From Amycolatopsis thermophila (GTDB lineage: Bacteria > Actinomycetota > Actinomycetes > Mycobacteriales > Pseudonocardiaceae): a stretch of 64,000 nt of DNA. The notes under the pieces were generated by a model. It was not told where the DNA came from and searched no databases. It saw nothing but the letters and a program-made list of their open reading frames with translations. A program made the translations under genes and the position numbers. The DNA is taken from contig NZ_JAUSUT010000001.1 of NCBI RefSeq assembly GCF_030814215.1, forward strand, positions 6,076,001 through 6,140,000. Direction: 5' to 3'. Positions 8,227 through 15,542 of the stretch are shown here, in pieces (the stretch's first letter is position 1; each line of letters begins with the position of its first letter).

Positions 8227-8850
8227 TCAGAGCGTGGTCAGCAGTTGCTGCATCTCGGTGATCTCAGCCGTCTGGGCATCGATGATGGCCTGCGCCAGCG
8301 CCTTGGCGTCAGCGTTGGCCCCGTTGGCCAGTTCGGTCCGCGCCATCTCGACCGCACCCTGGTGGTGTTCGACCATCATCTGCAGCCACATCTTGTCGAA
8401 CTCCGCACCACTGGCGTGCTCGAGCATCTGCATGTCCGCGTCGCTCATCATGCCGGGCATCGAGGAGGTCGACGGCATGTGCATCCCCGACATGGAGGGC
8501 ATCGTGCTCATGGCCGCATTCCACTGCGTGAGCCAACCCTGCATCTGCTGGATCTCGGGATCCTGGGCGCGCTCGATCCGGCTGGCCAGGTCCTTGACCT
8601 GGTTGTTGGTGCTGCGCGTGGGCACCAGCTTCGCCATGTCGAGAGCCTGCTGGTGGTGCTGGATCATCTCCTGGGCGAAGGTGACGTCGGCGTCGTTGTG
8701 CGTCGCGGACTGCGCGGGAGCCGACGAGGTGACGGGAGCGCTGCTGTTGCCCATGTCCATGCCGCCGTGGTCGTCGCCGCCGCTGCACGCGGCCAGGACG
8801 AGCCCGGCAACGGCCACAGCGATGCCGGTACCCACAAATGTCTTCTTCAT
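8227..8850 (-). CDS. DUF305 lipoprotein, histidine- and methionine-rich
   Basis: Exported lipoprotein of 207 residues: basic start, hydrophobic span and lipobox LAAC, then a DUF305 domain with the two characteristic helix motifs FAQEMIQHHQQALDMA and WLQMMVEHHQGAVEMA. Between them lies a Met/His-rich stretch (MSGMHMPS, MPGMMSDADMQM), a likely metal ligand set. DUF305 proteins are often found with copper resistance genes; the biochemical role is not established. Start ATG at 8850 has GGAAG 6-8 nt upstream. It is the second gene of a pair with the DUF6153-type gene 63 nt upstream. Confidence 0.92.
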   Translation of the reverse strand: MKKTFVGTGIAVAVAGLVLAACSGGDDHGGMDMGNSSAPVTSSAPAQSATHNDADVTFAQEMIQHHQQALDMAKLVPTRSTNNQVKDLASRIERAQDPEIQQMQGWLTQWNAAMSTMPSMSGMHMPSTSSMPGMMSDADMQMLEHASGAEFDKMWLQMMVEHHQGAVEMARTELANGANADAKALAQAIIDAQTAEITEMQQLLTTL

Positions 8851-8913
8851 GATTCTTCCTTCGGTCACGAGTTGTTCACCTGCCGCTGATGGCGCGAAAA
8901 CGCCACCGGCCGG

Positions 8914-9306
8914 TCACAGGCGCAACACGCAGACCGAAGTGAGGATGACTCTGCCACTGCCCCTGACAGGCGGATCCGGGCCACTGGCACCGGACGCCGG
9001 CGCACCGGTCCGCCAGCTCCCGAACAGGTGAGCCAGCGCCGCGCCGAGGAGCAGGACGAGAATCCAGGCCGCGAACTGGCCGACCACGGCCAGGCACTGG
9101 TGGAGCATGTCGGCCATGGGGTGGCCGTCCGAGACCGGTTGCACCGCGGGCCCCGACGTGGCGGCCATCGCCACCATGGCGGGGCCGGTTCCGTGTGTGG
9201 TACCGCCGCCGTGCTCGGCCGGCACGTGATGCATGAGCACCAGCGCCAGGGCAACCACGGCGAGCAGCAGCCACCTGGCCGGCAGGCTGCGCGTCACCGT
9301 GGTCAT
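8914..9306 (-). CDS. DUF6153-type small membrane protein
   Basis: Protein of 130 residues with two hydrophobic spans (WLLLAVVALALVLMHHVP and LAVVGQFAAWILVLLLGAAL) and histidines in MHHVPAEHGGG between them, the pattern of the DUF6153 family. It is transcribed just ahead of the DUF305 lipoprotein gene, a pairing seen in actinobacterial metal-resistance loci, so a role in copper handling is inferred but not shown. The ATG at 9306 is chosen as it begins a normal signal-anchor; the longer frame reads back into the degraded Shedu gene. Confidence 0.7.
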   Translation of the reverse strand: MTTVTRSLPARWLLLAVVALALVLMHHVPAEHGGGTTHGTGPAMVAMAATSGPAVQPVSDGHPMADMLHQCLAVVGQFAAWILVLLLGAALAHLFGSWRTGAPASGASGPDPPVRGSGRVILTSVCVLRL

Positions 9307-9335
9307 GCACCAACGGTAACCGCCCGCTCGCACAA

Positions 9336-9956
9336 TCAACCAGTGACGTGCCACTCGGCCCGCGCCAGCAGCTCGTCCAAGGTGATGACCTCGGGCTCGT
9401 CAAGGTTGCGGCGGTAGAGCTCGATCGACTGGTACCGGCCGCGGTGGACACCACCGGCTCGTCGAGGTGGCCGATGATCAGGAACGAGCGCGGACGCACC
9501 AGGAAGGTGCGAGGGCGACCAGCATCCCGGACGGTACTCGCGCGCCAGGAGCGGGGTCTGGTGGTGCTTGATCTCGGCGAAGACCATCGACGGATGCGCC
9601 CGTTGGTCCGGAGCAGGGCGCTCGGCCCGCTTGCCCGGCCCGGCCACGGAGAAGCCGGCGACGACCTTCTCCAGCTTGTCCGCGTCACACGAGGTGACCA
9701 AGGGACGGGCGAGGCTGACGCCGAGGATCCACGGGTTGGCTTCCAGGAAGTCCTGCCACACCCGCTCCCGGCCACCGCGGTCAGCAGCCTCCAGTTCGAA
9801 CCAGTCAGGAACTGCCGGCAGTTGACGCAACCGGTTTACGACCAGGTCCTCGGCCGACGCATCGCTGCGAATGAGTGCGCGGAACGTCTCCGGGGCGCGG
9901 TCGCACAGCCGGAGCATGGCGTCCGGGTCGCGGAAGAGGTCCTGTGGTGGATCGTA
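9336..9956 (-). pseudogene. Shedu (DUF4263, SduA-type) anti-phage nuclease relic
   Basis: Degraded copy of a single-gene phage-defence nuclease. In one frame the N-terminal part reads ALIRSDASAEDLVVNRLRQL and VWQDFLEANPWILGVSLARP, then KLEKVVAGFSVAGPGKRAE; ALLRTNGRIR is in another frame; MVFAEIKHHQTPLLAREYRP returns to the first; FLVRPRSFLIIGHLDE is in the second; and YQSIELYRRNLDEPEVITLD closes in the first. These blocks, in order, are the Shedu nuclease fold with its E-x-K core (AEIK). Two frame switches and a deletion of the conserved linker after YRPGCW make it non-functional. Confidence 0.8.
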
Positions 9957-9989
9957 GCTGCGAGGGGTTCGTCCCGGACGAGGAGCGGA

Positions 9990-10559
9990 CACGGTGGAGG
10001 GTCGAACTGGCGCAATGCACCGGTCTTCGCCGGGAACAACCTGTGGGACGAGATCGGCGCCCGCCACCTGCCCTCGTCCGGCGCGGCGCCCGCATGCTCG
10101 AATTCGACCGACCGTGGACGCGGATCGTGGAATGGGGATGCGGTAGCGGCGCGAACGCCGTGCACTTCGCGCCCCATGGGGAGGAGTACGTGGGGGTCGA
10201 CGTCTCGCGCGCGAGCCTCGACGAGTGCGGACGGCAGGTCGCGGCGTCTTGTGCCACGCCCTTCCGCCCGGTCCGCATCGACGTGGCGGAACCCGAGCAG
10301 GCAACGGATCGCCCAGGACCTGCTGACGCCGGGCGGTCTGGCCCTGATCCGGATCAAGTACGACGACGGACGGATGCGGAGCCCGCCACGCGCGTGGTCC
10401 TACAAGACCGGTGTCGCCAGCATGACCAGCTACCGCATCCCGGACTTCTGGCAGCTCGCTCAGCGGTGCGGACTCACCCCGGAGGCGATCGAGCTCGTTC
10501 CGGAGAACGAGCTCGACGAGCGCTACGCCTGTTTCCTGCTCTCCAAACCCAAGCCCTGA
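9990..10559 (+). pseudogene. Class I SAM-dependent methyltransferase relic
   Basis: Three pieces of one methyltransferase in two frames. FAGNNLWDEIGARHLPSSG starts it, a frame change gives RIVEWGCGSGANAVHFAPHG (the SAM-binding motif I region) and EYVGVDVSRASLDECG, and after a second change with a deletion of roughly 30 residues comes QDLLTPGGLALIRIKYDDG and a normal C-terminus (YRIPDFWQLAQRCGLTPEAI). The substrate is unknown. It is divergent from the Shedu relic and converges on the intact methyltransferase gene at 10571. Confidence 0.75.
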
Positions 10560-10570
10560 GCGCAGCGCGG

Positions 10571-11335
10571 TCAGGGGCGGGTTCCGGCGGCCAGAAAGAA
10601 AGGAATAGCCAGGAAGAGCCGCCCGGCCGCCGCGCGTCGCTGTTGTTCGTCCAGCCACGCCGTGATCTGTTCCGGCGGGGCTGCCTCCGCCTGCAACCCG
10701 TGGTCGGCGAGACCGGACAGCACTGGCAGCATCACCGCGTCGGTGAGCACCGCGGTGTGGACCTCGACGGTGATCTCGGTGACCCCTTGGTCGAGCAGCA
10801 GGTTGCGGTAGCGCCGGGCCACTCTCGGGTTGGCGACGGACCGGGCACGGGACCGCACCAGGGCCCCGGTGAGATCAGGGTGGTCGGAGTCGATCACGAA
10901 CGTTTCCCAGTCCTGGCCCAGCAAGACGATGCGCCCGCCTGGCGCGAGCACGCGCATCGCCTCGCGGAGCGCGGCCTCGGCATCGTGCACCTCGTGGAAG
11001 ACCTTGTCGGCCCGGTACCCGGCGAACACGCCATCGGGGAACGGCAACTCCTCCGCGGTTCCGGACACGAACTCCAGTCCCGGCCGGCGGTGCCGGGCCG
11101 CGGTCAGCATGGTCTCGCTGGGATCGACCCCCACACACTCGGCGCCTCGCTCGGTCAGCTCGGCGACGGCGCGGCCCGAGCCGCACCCGACGTCGACGAT
11201 CGGGGCGCCGGGCGCGATGTGCAGCAGTTCGTAGGTGCGAGCCCGGAGTTCGGCTGCGCCGGGCAGGGCATCGGCCGCGTCGAGCACGGAGATCAGGCCG
11301 GCGATCGAGTCGGGATCGGTGGTGTGGGTGGACAT
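10571..11335 (-). CDS. Class I SAM-dependent methyltransferase
   Basis: Soluble methyltransferase of 254 residues with motif I VDVGCGSGRAVAEL, the acidic ribose-binding loop GVDPSETML, and motif post-II GTAEELPFPDG, and a late APGGRIVLLGQD strand. This is the UbiE/arsenite-methyltransferase-like class, but the cysteines expected of ArsM are absent, so the substrate is open. The ATG at 11335 is selected because only a 28-bp gap separates it from the divergent MerR gene; a palindrome fills that gap and the messages are probably leaderless. Confidence 0.85.
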   Translation of the reverse strand: MSTHTTDPDSIAGLISVLDAADALPGAAELRARTYELLHIAPGAPIVDVGCGSGRAVAELTERGAECVGVDPSETMLTAARHRRPGLEFVSGTAEELPFPDGVFAGYRADKVFHEVHDAEAALREAMRVLAPGGRIVLLGQDWETFVIDSDHPDLTGALVRSRARSVANPRVARRYRNLLLDQGVTEITVEVHTAVLTDAVMLPVLSGLADHGLQAEAAPPEQITAWLDEQQRRAAAGRLFLAIPFFLAAGTRP

Positions 11336-11336
11336 G

Positions 11337-11349
11337 GCACCCAGGGTGC
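11337..11349. promoter_or_regulatory. Palindrome between methyltransferase and merR starts
   Basis: Perfect inverted repeat GCACCC-A-GGGTGC lying in the 28-bp divergent gap. It begins 2 nt from the methyltransferase ATG, so a regulator bound here would block both promoters. Likely, but not proven, site of the adjacent MerR protein. Confidence 0.5.
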
Positions 11350-11363
11350 GACTTAATGCCGAC

Positions 11364-11783
11364 ATGAAGTCAAGCGCGACGACGATGAGCATCGGGGAGA
11401 TCGCGGCCCGGTTCGGGTTGGCGACCCACGTGCTGCGCCACTGGGAGTCGATGGGCCTGGTCACGCCGGACCGGGTGGGCGGCCGGCGTCGCTACGGCGC
11501 GGACGACCTCTTCCGCGTCGCCGTGATCCTGCGCGCCAAGGAGGCCGGGCTCGGCCTGGACGAGATCCGGGAGATGATCAGGACGTCCGATCCGGCGGCA
11601 CGCCGGGCCGTGCTGCGGCGCCGGCGCGACGAACTCGCCGAACGCATCGCCCGCGCCCAGGCCTCGCTCGATCTGGTCGAGTGCGCCCTGGACTGCGAGC
11701 ACGACGACTTCACCCGCTGCCCGCACTTCCAGGCCGTCATGGCCGAACGCATCGCCCTGACGGCGACGACCGCCTCGGGCTAG
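11364..11783 (+). CDS. MerR-family transcriptional regulator
   Basis: Regulator of 139 residues. The N-terminal winged helix (SIGEIAARFGLATHVLRHWE, then GLVTPDRVGGRRRYG) is followed by a long dimerisation helix and a C-terminal CEHDDFTRCPHF segment whose Cys and His residues could bind a metal or another effector. The ATG at 11364 lies 28 bp from the divergent methyltransferase gene, the probable target. No Shine-Dalgarno is visible, in line with a leaderless transcript. Confidence 0.88.
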   Translation: MKSSATTMSIGEIAARFGLATHVLRHWESMGLVTPDRVGGRRRYGADDLFRVAVILRAKEAGLGLDEIREMIRTSDPAARRAVLRRRRDELAERIARAQASLDLVECALDCEHDDFTRCPHFQAVMAERIALTATTASG

Positions 11784-11819
11784 ACCTACGGGTACTTGCA
11801 CACCACCCTCACCCGGTCG

Positions 11820-11944
11820 CGCTCGCCCGCGGCTGGGGAACCGACGACGTCTCTGGCGAAGGCAAGACCGTGTGGGCACGCGTCGACTGCCGCGACTACC
11901 CCCTGGAGCCCGTGCCACCCGCAGTCCCCCGGCCGTTGTGCTGA
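11820..11944 (+). pseudogene. C-terminal fragment of an anti-sigma-type ATPase
   Basis: One frame contains LARGWGTDDVSGEGKTVWAR, the ending typical of small HATPase_c_2 regulators (RsbW-like), followed by VDCRDYPLEPVP and a stop. The ATP-binding N-box and the rest of the domain are not found upstream, where the intact merR gene ends. It is a leftover fragment. Confidence 0.5.
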
Positions 11945-12002
11945 CCGGCATGAGTCTCACACCGGCGACAAGAGGCTGGGCTGAGCACCACTCAATCAGG
12001 GG

Positions 12003-12060
12003 ATGCACTTCCATGACCTACGTCACACCCACGTGACTGATGTCATGGCCGGGTCGATGC
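12003..12060 (+). pseudogene. Tyrosine recombinase (integrase) fragment
   Basis: The stretch MHFHDLRHTHVTDVMA contains the catalytic box HxLRHTH of phage and ICE tyrosine recombinases (Arg and first His of the active site). Nothing before or after continues the domain: the C-terminal tyrosine region is lost. It sits on the 3' side of tRNA-Val(CAC), the classical integration spot, so it is best read as the stump of an excised or decayed integrative element. Confidence 0.65.
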
Positions 12061-12176
12061 GGGCAGCGCTGCAGCGGCGCCGGGAGCACGACGGCGGATG
12101 GAACTGGGACGAAACCCCAGGTCAGGAGCAGAATGCGGCGCGACCTCTTCGGCTTCGCGAAGGTGGTCAGAACGCC

Positions 12177-12210
12177 GACGGCCTGCCGAGGATGGTCTCG
12201 GCAGGCCGTC
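12177..12210 (-). terminator. Terminator downstream of tRNA-Val(CAC)
   Basis: Perfect 14-bp stem (GACGGCCTGCCGAG paired with CTCGGCAGGCCGTC) with a 6-nt loop, about 20 nt past the 3' end of the tRNA on the minus strand. Confidence 0.75.
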
Positions 12211-12230
12211 TGAACAACTAAACTCTCCGG

Positions 12231-12302
12231 TGGGCGATACTGGGATCGAACCAGTGACCTCTTCGGTGTGAACGAAGCGCTCTCCCGCTGAGCTAATCGC
12301 CC
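12231..12302 (-). tRNA. tRNA-Val (anticodon CAC)
   Basis: 72-nt cloverleaf: acceptor GGGCGAT/ATCGCCC with discriminator A, D-arm GCTCAGCGGGAGAGC, anticodon stem CTTCG/CGAAG with loop TTCACAC, T-arm CTGGTTCGATCCCAG. CCA is not encoded. An integrase fragment lies on its 3' side. Confidence 0.95.
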
Positions 12303-12679
12303 CCGTCCGTACGGGGGAGAACTCTAGCGGATGACGTGACGGGCACTGCAAACGGGTGGTCTTTGACCCACACGCTGCGGGTATGAGCCGACACGCAGCG
12401 GAAAACCCCGAGGTGACCGTGCCCGCCCCCGGAGTCGACGCGACCCAGGTCACGTGCCAGGCTGCGAAGCGATCCTGTCCCGCCCGCGTTGAACCGAGCA
12501 GTATGGGTGGGTAGACGATCAGCGAGGCCGGTCCCGCCAGGCCGGTACCGCGCGAGCACCGGGGTCGGCGACCCCGTCCGGGTGAAGCCGGGCGAACCCG
12601 CGAAGCCAGACGGCGGGTTCGTGCGTCTCACACCTGAAGCTCGGCCAGCGGGCCGTGAAGGGAGACGAAAGGTAAGACG
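12303..12679. other. Intergenic region upstream of the SsgA-family gene
   Basis: About 380 bases without a credible gene. It must hold the tRNA-Val promoter (leftward) and the promoter of the sporulation gene (rightward). A small GGGGTC-GGC-GACCCC hairpin is visible near 12570. No recognised riboswitch or sigma box could be assigned with confidence. Confidence 0.6.
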
Positions 12680-13105
12680 ATGCGCAACGACCACGTGACG
12701 CTCCGCTCCACAGCGGTGTTCGACCTCCTGGCGCCGCGTGCCCCGGCCGTGCCGGTGAAGGTGGAACTGCGCTACGACACCCGCGACCCGTACGCCGTCG
12801 TCGCGGCCTTCCGCACCGGCCGCGCCGGCTGGGTGGAGTGGGTCTACGCCCGCGACCTGCTCGCCGACGGCCTGCTGGCCGAGGCCGGTGACGGTGACGT
12901 CCGCATCCGCCCGTCGGTCGAGGACCCCGAGTCGGTGATGATCGAGCTGAACTCGCCGTCCGGGCACGCGGTGTTCGAGGCCTCCGCCCAGGAGCTGGCC
13001 GACTTCCTGGACCGCACCTACGACGTGGTGCTGCCGGGCAACGAGCACCTGTGGATCGACATGGACGACGCCCTGACCCACCTGATCCCCAACGATCTTG
13101 GATAG
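12680..13105 (+). CDS. SsgA-family sporulation/cell division protein (SsgB-like)
   Basis: Protein of 141 residues of the actinomycete-specific SsgA-like family, whose member SsgB recruits FtsZ to septation sites in sporulating hyphae. The family pattern is clear: VPVKVELRYDTRDPYAVVAAF, then WVYARDLLADGL, then a GDVRIRP strand and the C-terminal AQELADFLDRTYDVVLPG. The ATG follows GAAAGGTAAG at a normal distance. The nearest tRNA cluster is transcribed in the same direction behind it. Assignment to SsgB rather than another paralogue is tentative. Confidence 0.92.
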   Translation: MRNDHVTLRSTAVFDLLAPRAPAVPVKVELRYDTRDPYAVVAAFRTGRAGWVEWVYARDLLADGLLAEAGDGDVRIRPSVEDPESVMIELNSPSGHAVFEASAQELADFLDRTYDVVLPGNEHLWIDMDDALTHLIPNDLG

Positions 13106-13116
13106 CACCCGCGGGC

Positions 13117-13145
13117 GGGGGGCGGAACACCCACCCCCCTGTTTT
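13117..13145 (+). terminator. Probable terminator of the SsgA-family gene
   Basis: GGGGGG and CCCCCC arms 11 nt apart, followed by TGTTTT, starting 11 nt after the stop codon. Confidence 0.5.
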
Positions 13146-13214
13146 CGCGGGCTCCCGGGTCGGATATTGTTCTCTCACACCACGGCGACGGGGATCACCC
13201 CGGAGTCACGGTAG

Positions 13215-13287
13215 GCGGACGTAGCGCAGCTGGTAGCGCATCACCTTGCCAAGGTGAGGGTCGCGGGTTCGAATCCCGTCGTCCGCT
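13215..13287 (+). tRNA. tRNA-Gly (anticodon GCC)
   Basis: 73 nt, acceptor GCGGACG/CGTCCGC, discriminator T, anticodon arm ACCTTGCCAAGGT. First of a Gly-Cys-Val cluster with 23- and 1-nt gaps, presumably processed from one transcript that starts behind a TATTGT box near 13169. Confidence 0.95.
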
Positions 13288-13310
13288 CGGGTGCCCACTC
13301 GGGCCCGTAC

Positions 13311-13381
13311 GGTGGAGTGGCCGAGAGGCGAGGCAACGGCCTGCAAAGCCGTGTACACGGGTTCGAATCCCGTCTCCACCT
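13311..13381 (+). tRNA. tRNA-Cys (anticodon GCA)
   Basis: 71 nt, acceptor GGTGGAG/CTCCACC, discriminator T, anticodon loop CTGCAAA, T-arm GGGTTCGAATCCC. Second in the cluster. Confidence 0.95.
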
Positions 13382-13382
13382 C

Positions 13383-13454
13383 GCGCGATTAGCTCAGCGG
13401 GAGAGCGCTACCTTGACACGGTAGAGGTCACTGGTTCAATCCCAGTATCGCGCA
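13383..13454 (+). tRNA. tRNA-Val (anticodon GAC)
   Basis: 72 nt, acceptor GCGCGAT/ATCGCGC, discriminator A, anticodon loop TTGACAC. Last of the cluster and close in sequence to the tRNA-Val(CAC) at 12231. Confidence 0.95.
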
Positions 13455-13469
13455 CTCGTCAGACCCTGA

Positions 13470-13501
13470 ACCGGGCGGATCGACGATCCGCCCGGTTTTT
13501 T
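13470..13501 (+). terminator. Rho-independent terminator of the tRNA cluster
   Basis: Twelve-pair stem (ACCGGGCGGATC / GATCCGCCCGGT), 3-nt loop, run of six T. One of the few terminators here with a full T-tract. Confidence 0.9.
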
Positions 13502-13644
13502 CACGTTTCCCGCGGCCCGGCTCCCCCTGCAGGTGAGTGATGGTCGTCATGGTGGCTGTGACGTCGGGCAAAAGGCACCCGGACGGGGCCGTCCCGGCTG
13601 TTAGCGTGCGGGCAACGCTGTGCTTGTCCCGGAAGGTGTCCCCC

Positions 13645-14172
13645 GTGTCCCCCGCGTCCGCCGACCTGTCGTCCGTCATCGCGGCCACCGCGCAGTGGCT
13701 GCTGCGCGCCTACCCGCCCGAGCGCGGCCCGCTCAGCGCGGCCCTGGCCGAGGCCCAGTGCCGCCAGGCCGCCACGGCCGCGGCGTGGCTGCGGTACCCG
13801 ACGGCGCTGGACGCCGGGCTGCTGGACGTCGTGGGCCCCGGCGGGTCGGGCCGGCTGGACTGGGTCGCCGGCGTGGACGCGGTGCCCGGCGAGGACACGG
13901 CGTGGCGGACGTGGGTCGACGAGGTGGTCGCCAGCTGGGCGGCGTGCCTGCTCGCCGACCGCTCGCTGGCACTGGCGGCGGTCGCGACGGTGGCCGGTTC
14001 GGTGCACGCCGCCGGCCTGGCCCCGGACTTCCGCCGCCTCACCGACCCCGACGTGCGCGACCGGCGCGCGGCGGTGCTGCTGCGGCACCCCGACCTGCTC
14101 GCCCCGGTGGCCGACCTGCACCGCGCCGACCTGCTGGCCCGGCTGGGAACACCGACCGCGGAAGCCGCCTGA
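13645..14172 (+). CDS. Hypothetical protein, all-helical, alanine-rich
   Basis: Protein of 175 residues that I do not recognise. It is soluble by appearance, rich in Ala, Leu and Arg, with Trp-containing segments (ATAQWLLRAYPPERGPLS, AWRTWVDEVVASWAACLL) suggesting a helical bundle; no signal peptide. GTG at 13645 is chosen because GGAAGG lies 8 nt upstream; an earlier in-frame ATG lacks such a site. It follows the tRNA cluster and converges on the GNAT gene. Confidence 0.6.
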   Translation: MSPASADLSSVIAATAQWLLRAYPPERGPLSAALAEAQCRQAATAAAWLRYPTALDAGLLDVVGPGGSGRLDWVAGVDAVPGEDTAWRTWVDEVVASWAACLLADRSLALAAVATVAGSVHAAGLAPDFRRLTDPDVRDRRAAVLLRHPDLLAPVADLHRADLLARLGTPTAEAA

Positions 14173-14234
14173 CCGTCCTGTGTGGACGTCCGCATCGGAC
14201 TCGCGGGTGACGGACGTGCGGGCCGACCGGTGCC

Positions 14235-14771
14235 TCACCGGGCTTCGTCCCTGAGCAGCGAACCGACCCAGGCATCGACCACCGTCCCCCGGTGGAACAG
14301 GCGCTTGCGCAGCGTCCCCTCCATCAGGAAGCCGGCCTTCTCCGCGACGCGCCGGGAGGCGTGGTTCCCCACCTCGCACCGCCACTCGATGATCTCCAGA
14401 TCCAGCCTCGTGAACGCCCAGCGGCACACGGCACGCGTGGCGTCGGCGGCGACACCGCGGCCCCGCGCTCGCGGATCGACCCAGTAGCCGATCTCGGCGC
14501 GCCCGCCCGGCTTCAGCCCCAGGCCCACCCGGCCGAGACGGGTTCCCGCGGCGGAGTCCTCGGCGACGAACTCCAGTCGGCGCCCACTCGCCCACCCCGC
14601 GAGGGCCACCTCCTCGACGAAGAACCTCGCGTCCTCGGCCCGGTACGGTGACGGCAGCGTGACGAACCGCTGCATCGCGGGATCCAGCGACACCTCGTGG
14701 ACCCACGGGACATCGTCGGACGTGAACGGCCGGAGCGTCAGGCAGCCGGCCGGGATCACCTCGGGCTGCAC
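14235..14771 (-). CDS. GNAT acetyltransferase, RimJ/RimL type
   Basis: N-acetyltransferase of 178 residues that would move an acetyl group from acetyl-CoA to an amine, probably a protein N-terminus or small metabolite. N-terminal LTLRPFTSDDVPWVHE, central IGYWVDPRARGRGVAADATR (the acetyl-CoA pyrophosphate loop, R-G-R-G-V-A) and C-terminal NHASRRVAEKAGFLMEGTLR are standard for the RimJ/RimL branch. Start GTG 14771 has GAGG five bases upstream; GTG 14777 is an alternative. No clear partner gene. Confidence 0.9.
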   Translation of the reverse strand: MQPEVIPAGCLTLRPFTSDDVPWVHEVSLDPAMQRFVTLPSPYRAEDARFFVEEVALAGWASGRRLEFVAEDSAAGTRLGRVGLGLKPGGRAEIGYWVDPRARGRGVAADATRAVCRWAFTRLDLEIIEWRCEVGNHASRRVAEKAGFLMEGTLRKRLFHRGTVVDAWVGSLLRDEAR

Positions 14772-14860
14772 GGGCACCTCGTGATCGTCACCGCCCGGGG
14801 GAAGCCTGGCAAGGCCCGCCGGGTCGCGAAGTGGGTGACCGCGCTGCGGCCGCGGACCGG

Positions 14861-15445
14861 TCAGCGCGGCCGGGGTCCGAGCACCAGCATCACGACCTCG
14901 GTCGCGACCCCGGCGATCCCGGACAGGTCGCCGCCCTCCTCGAGCGTGATCGCGATCAGCTCGCGCAGGCCGCCGAACAGGGTGATCGCCACTTCGCGCG
15001 AGGGTGGCGTCACTCCAGCGGCCTTCAGCTCGGGCGTGTCGGCCAGGGTGCGCATCAACGCGACGAAGGAGTCCATCGTCTCGCGCGACAGGGCACGCCC
15101 GGCCTCGCCCAGCGAGGGGGCCGCCCGCAACCAGCTCAGGCACAGTGCCGGGTCGCTCTCCATCGACGCGATCAGGGCCTCGACCGCCTGCCGCGCCTGC
15201 ACCTGCCACGGCGCCTCGCGCGTCACGGCGGCCGCGATGTCCCGCACCATGCGCGCGTTCGTTTCGCGCAGCAGCGCCACGAAGCACTCCTGCTTGCTGG
15301 CGAACTGCTCGTAGAACGTGCGCTTCGAGGTGCGCGCGTGGTTGACGACATCGGCGATCGTCACCTCGTGGTAGTCCCGCTCGCGCAGGGCCCCGGCCAT
15401 GCCCTGCAGGAGCCGGTCGCGGAAGCCGGTGCCGGTGTCGATCAC
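14861..15445 (-). CDS. TetR-family transcriptional regulator
   Basis: Repressor of 194 residues with an N-terminal helix-turn-helix (YHEVTIADVVNHARTSKRTF, then YEQFASKQECF) and a ligand-binding C-terminal bundle of no known specificity. Divergent from the P450 gene, with a perfect 8-6-8 palindrome overlapping the P450 promoter in the 97-bp gap; autoregulation and control of the P450 are inferred. GTG 15445 starts the typical length; GGAGGG lies unusually close to it. Confidence 0.88.
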   Translation of the reverse strand: MIDTGTGFRDRLLQGMAGALRERDYHEVTIADVVNHARTSKRTFYEQFASKQECFVALLRETNARMVRDIAAAVTREAPWQVQARQAVEALIASMESDPALCLSWLRAAPSLGEAGRALSRETMDSFVALMRTLADTPELKAAGVTPPSREVAITLFGGLRELIAITLEEGGDLSGIAGVATEVVMLVLGPRPR

Positions 15446-15476
15446 AGCCCTCCACCTTACCCAGCCGGCGGGCCGC

Positions 15477-15505
15477 TTGACCGCTGATCCGCTCCCCTCT
15501 ACCGT
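15477..15505 (+). promoter_or_regulatory. Promoter of the P450 gene
   Basis: TTGACC, 17-nt spacer, TACCGT: a good housekeeping-type promoter in the divergent gap. The -10 box ends 1 nt before the palindrome at 15507, so binding there would prevent transcription. Confidence 0.6.
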
Positions 15506-15506
15506 G

Positions 15507-15528
15507 CGTGGTACCCGGCAGTACCACG
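15507..15528. promoter_or_regulatory. Operator for the divergent TetR regulator
   Basis: Perfect inverted repeat CGTGGTAC-CCGGCA-GTACCACG (22 bp) between the tetR and P450 genes, directly after the P450 -10 box and just before the ribosome binding site. Confidence 0.75.
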
Positions 15529-15542
15529 ACGGAGGTGGTGGC

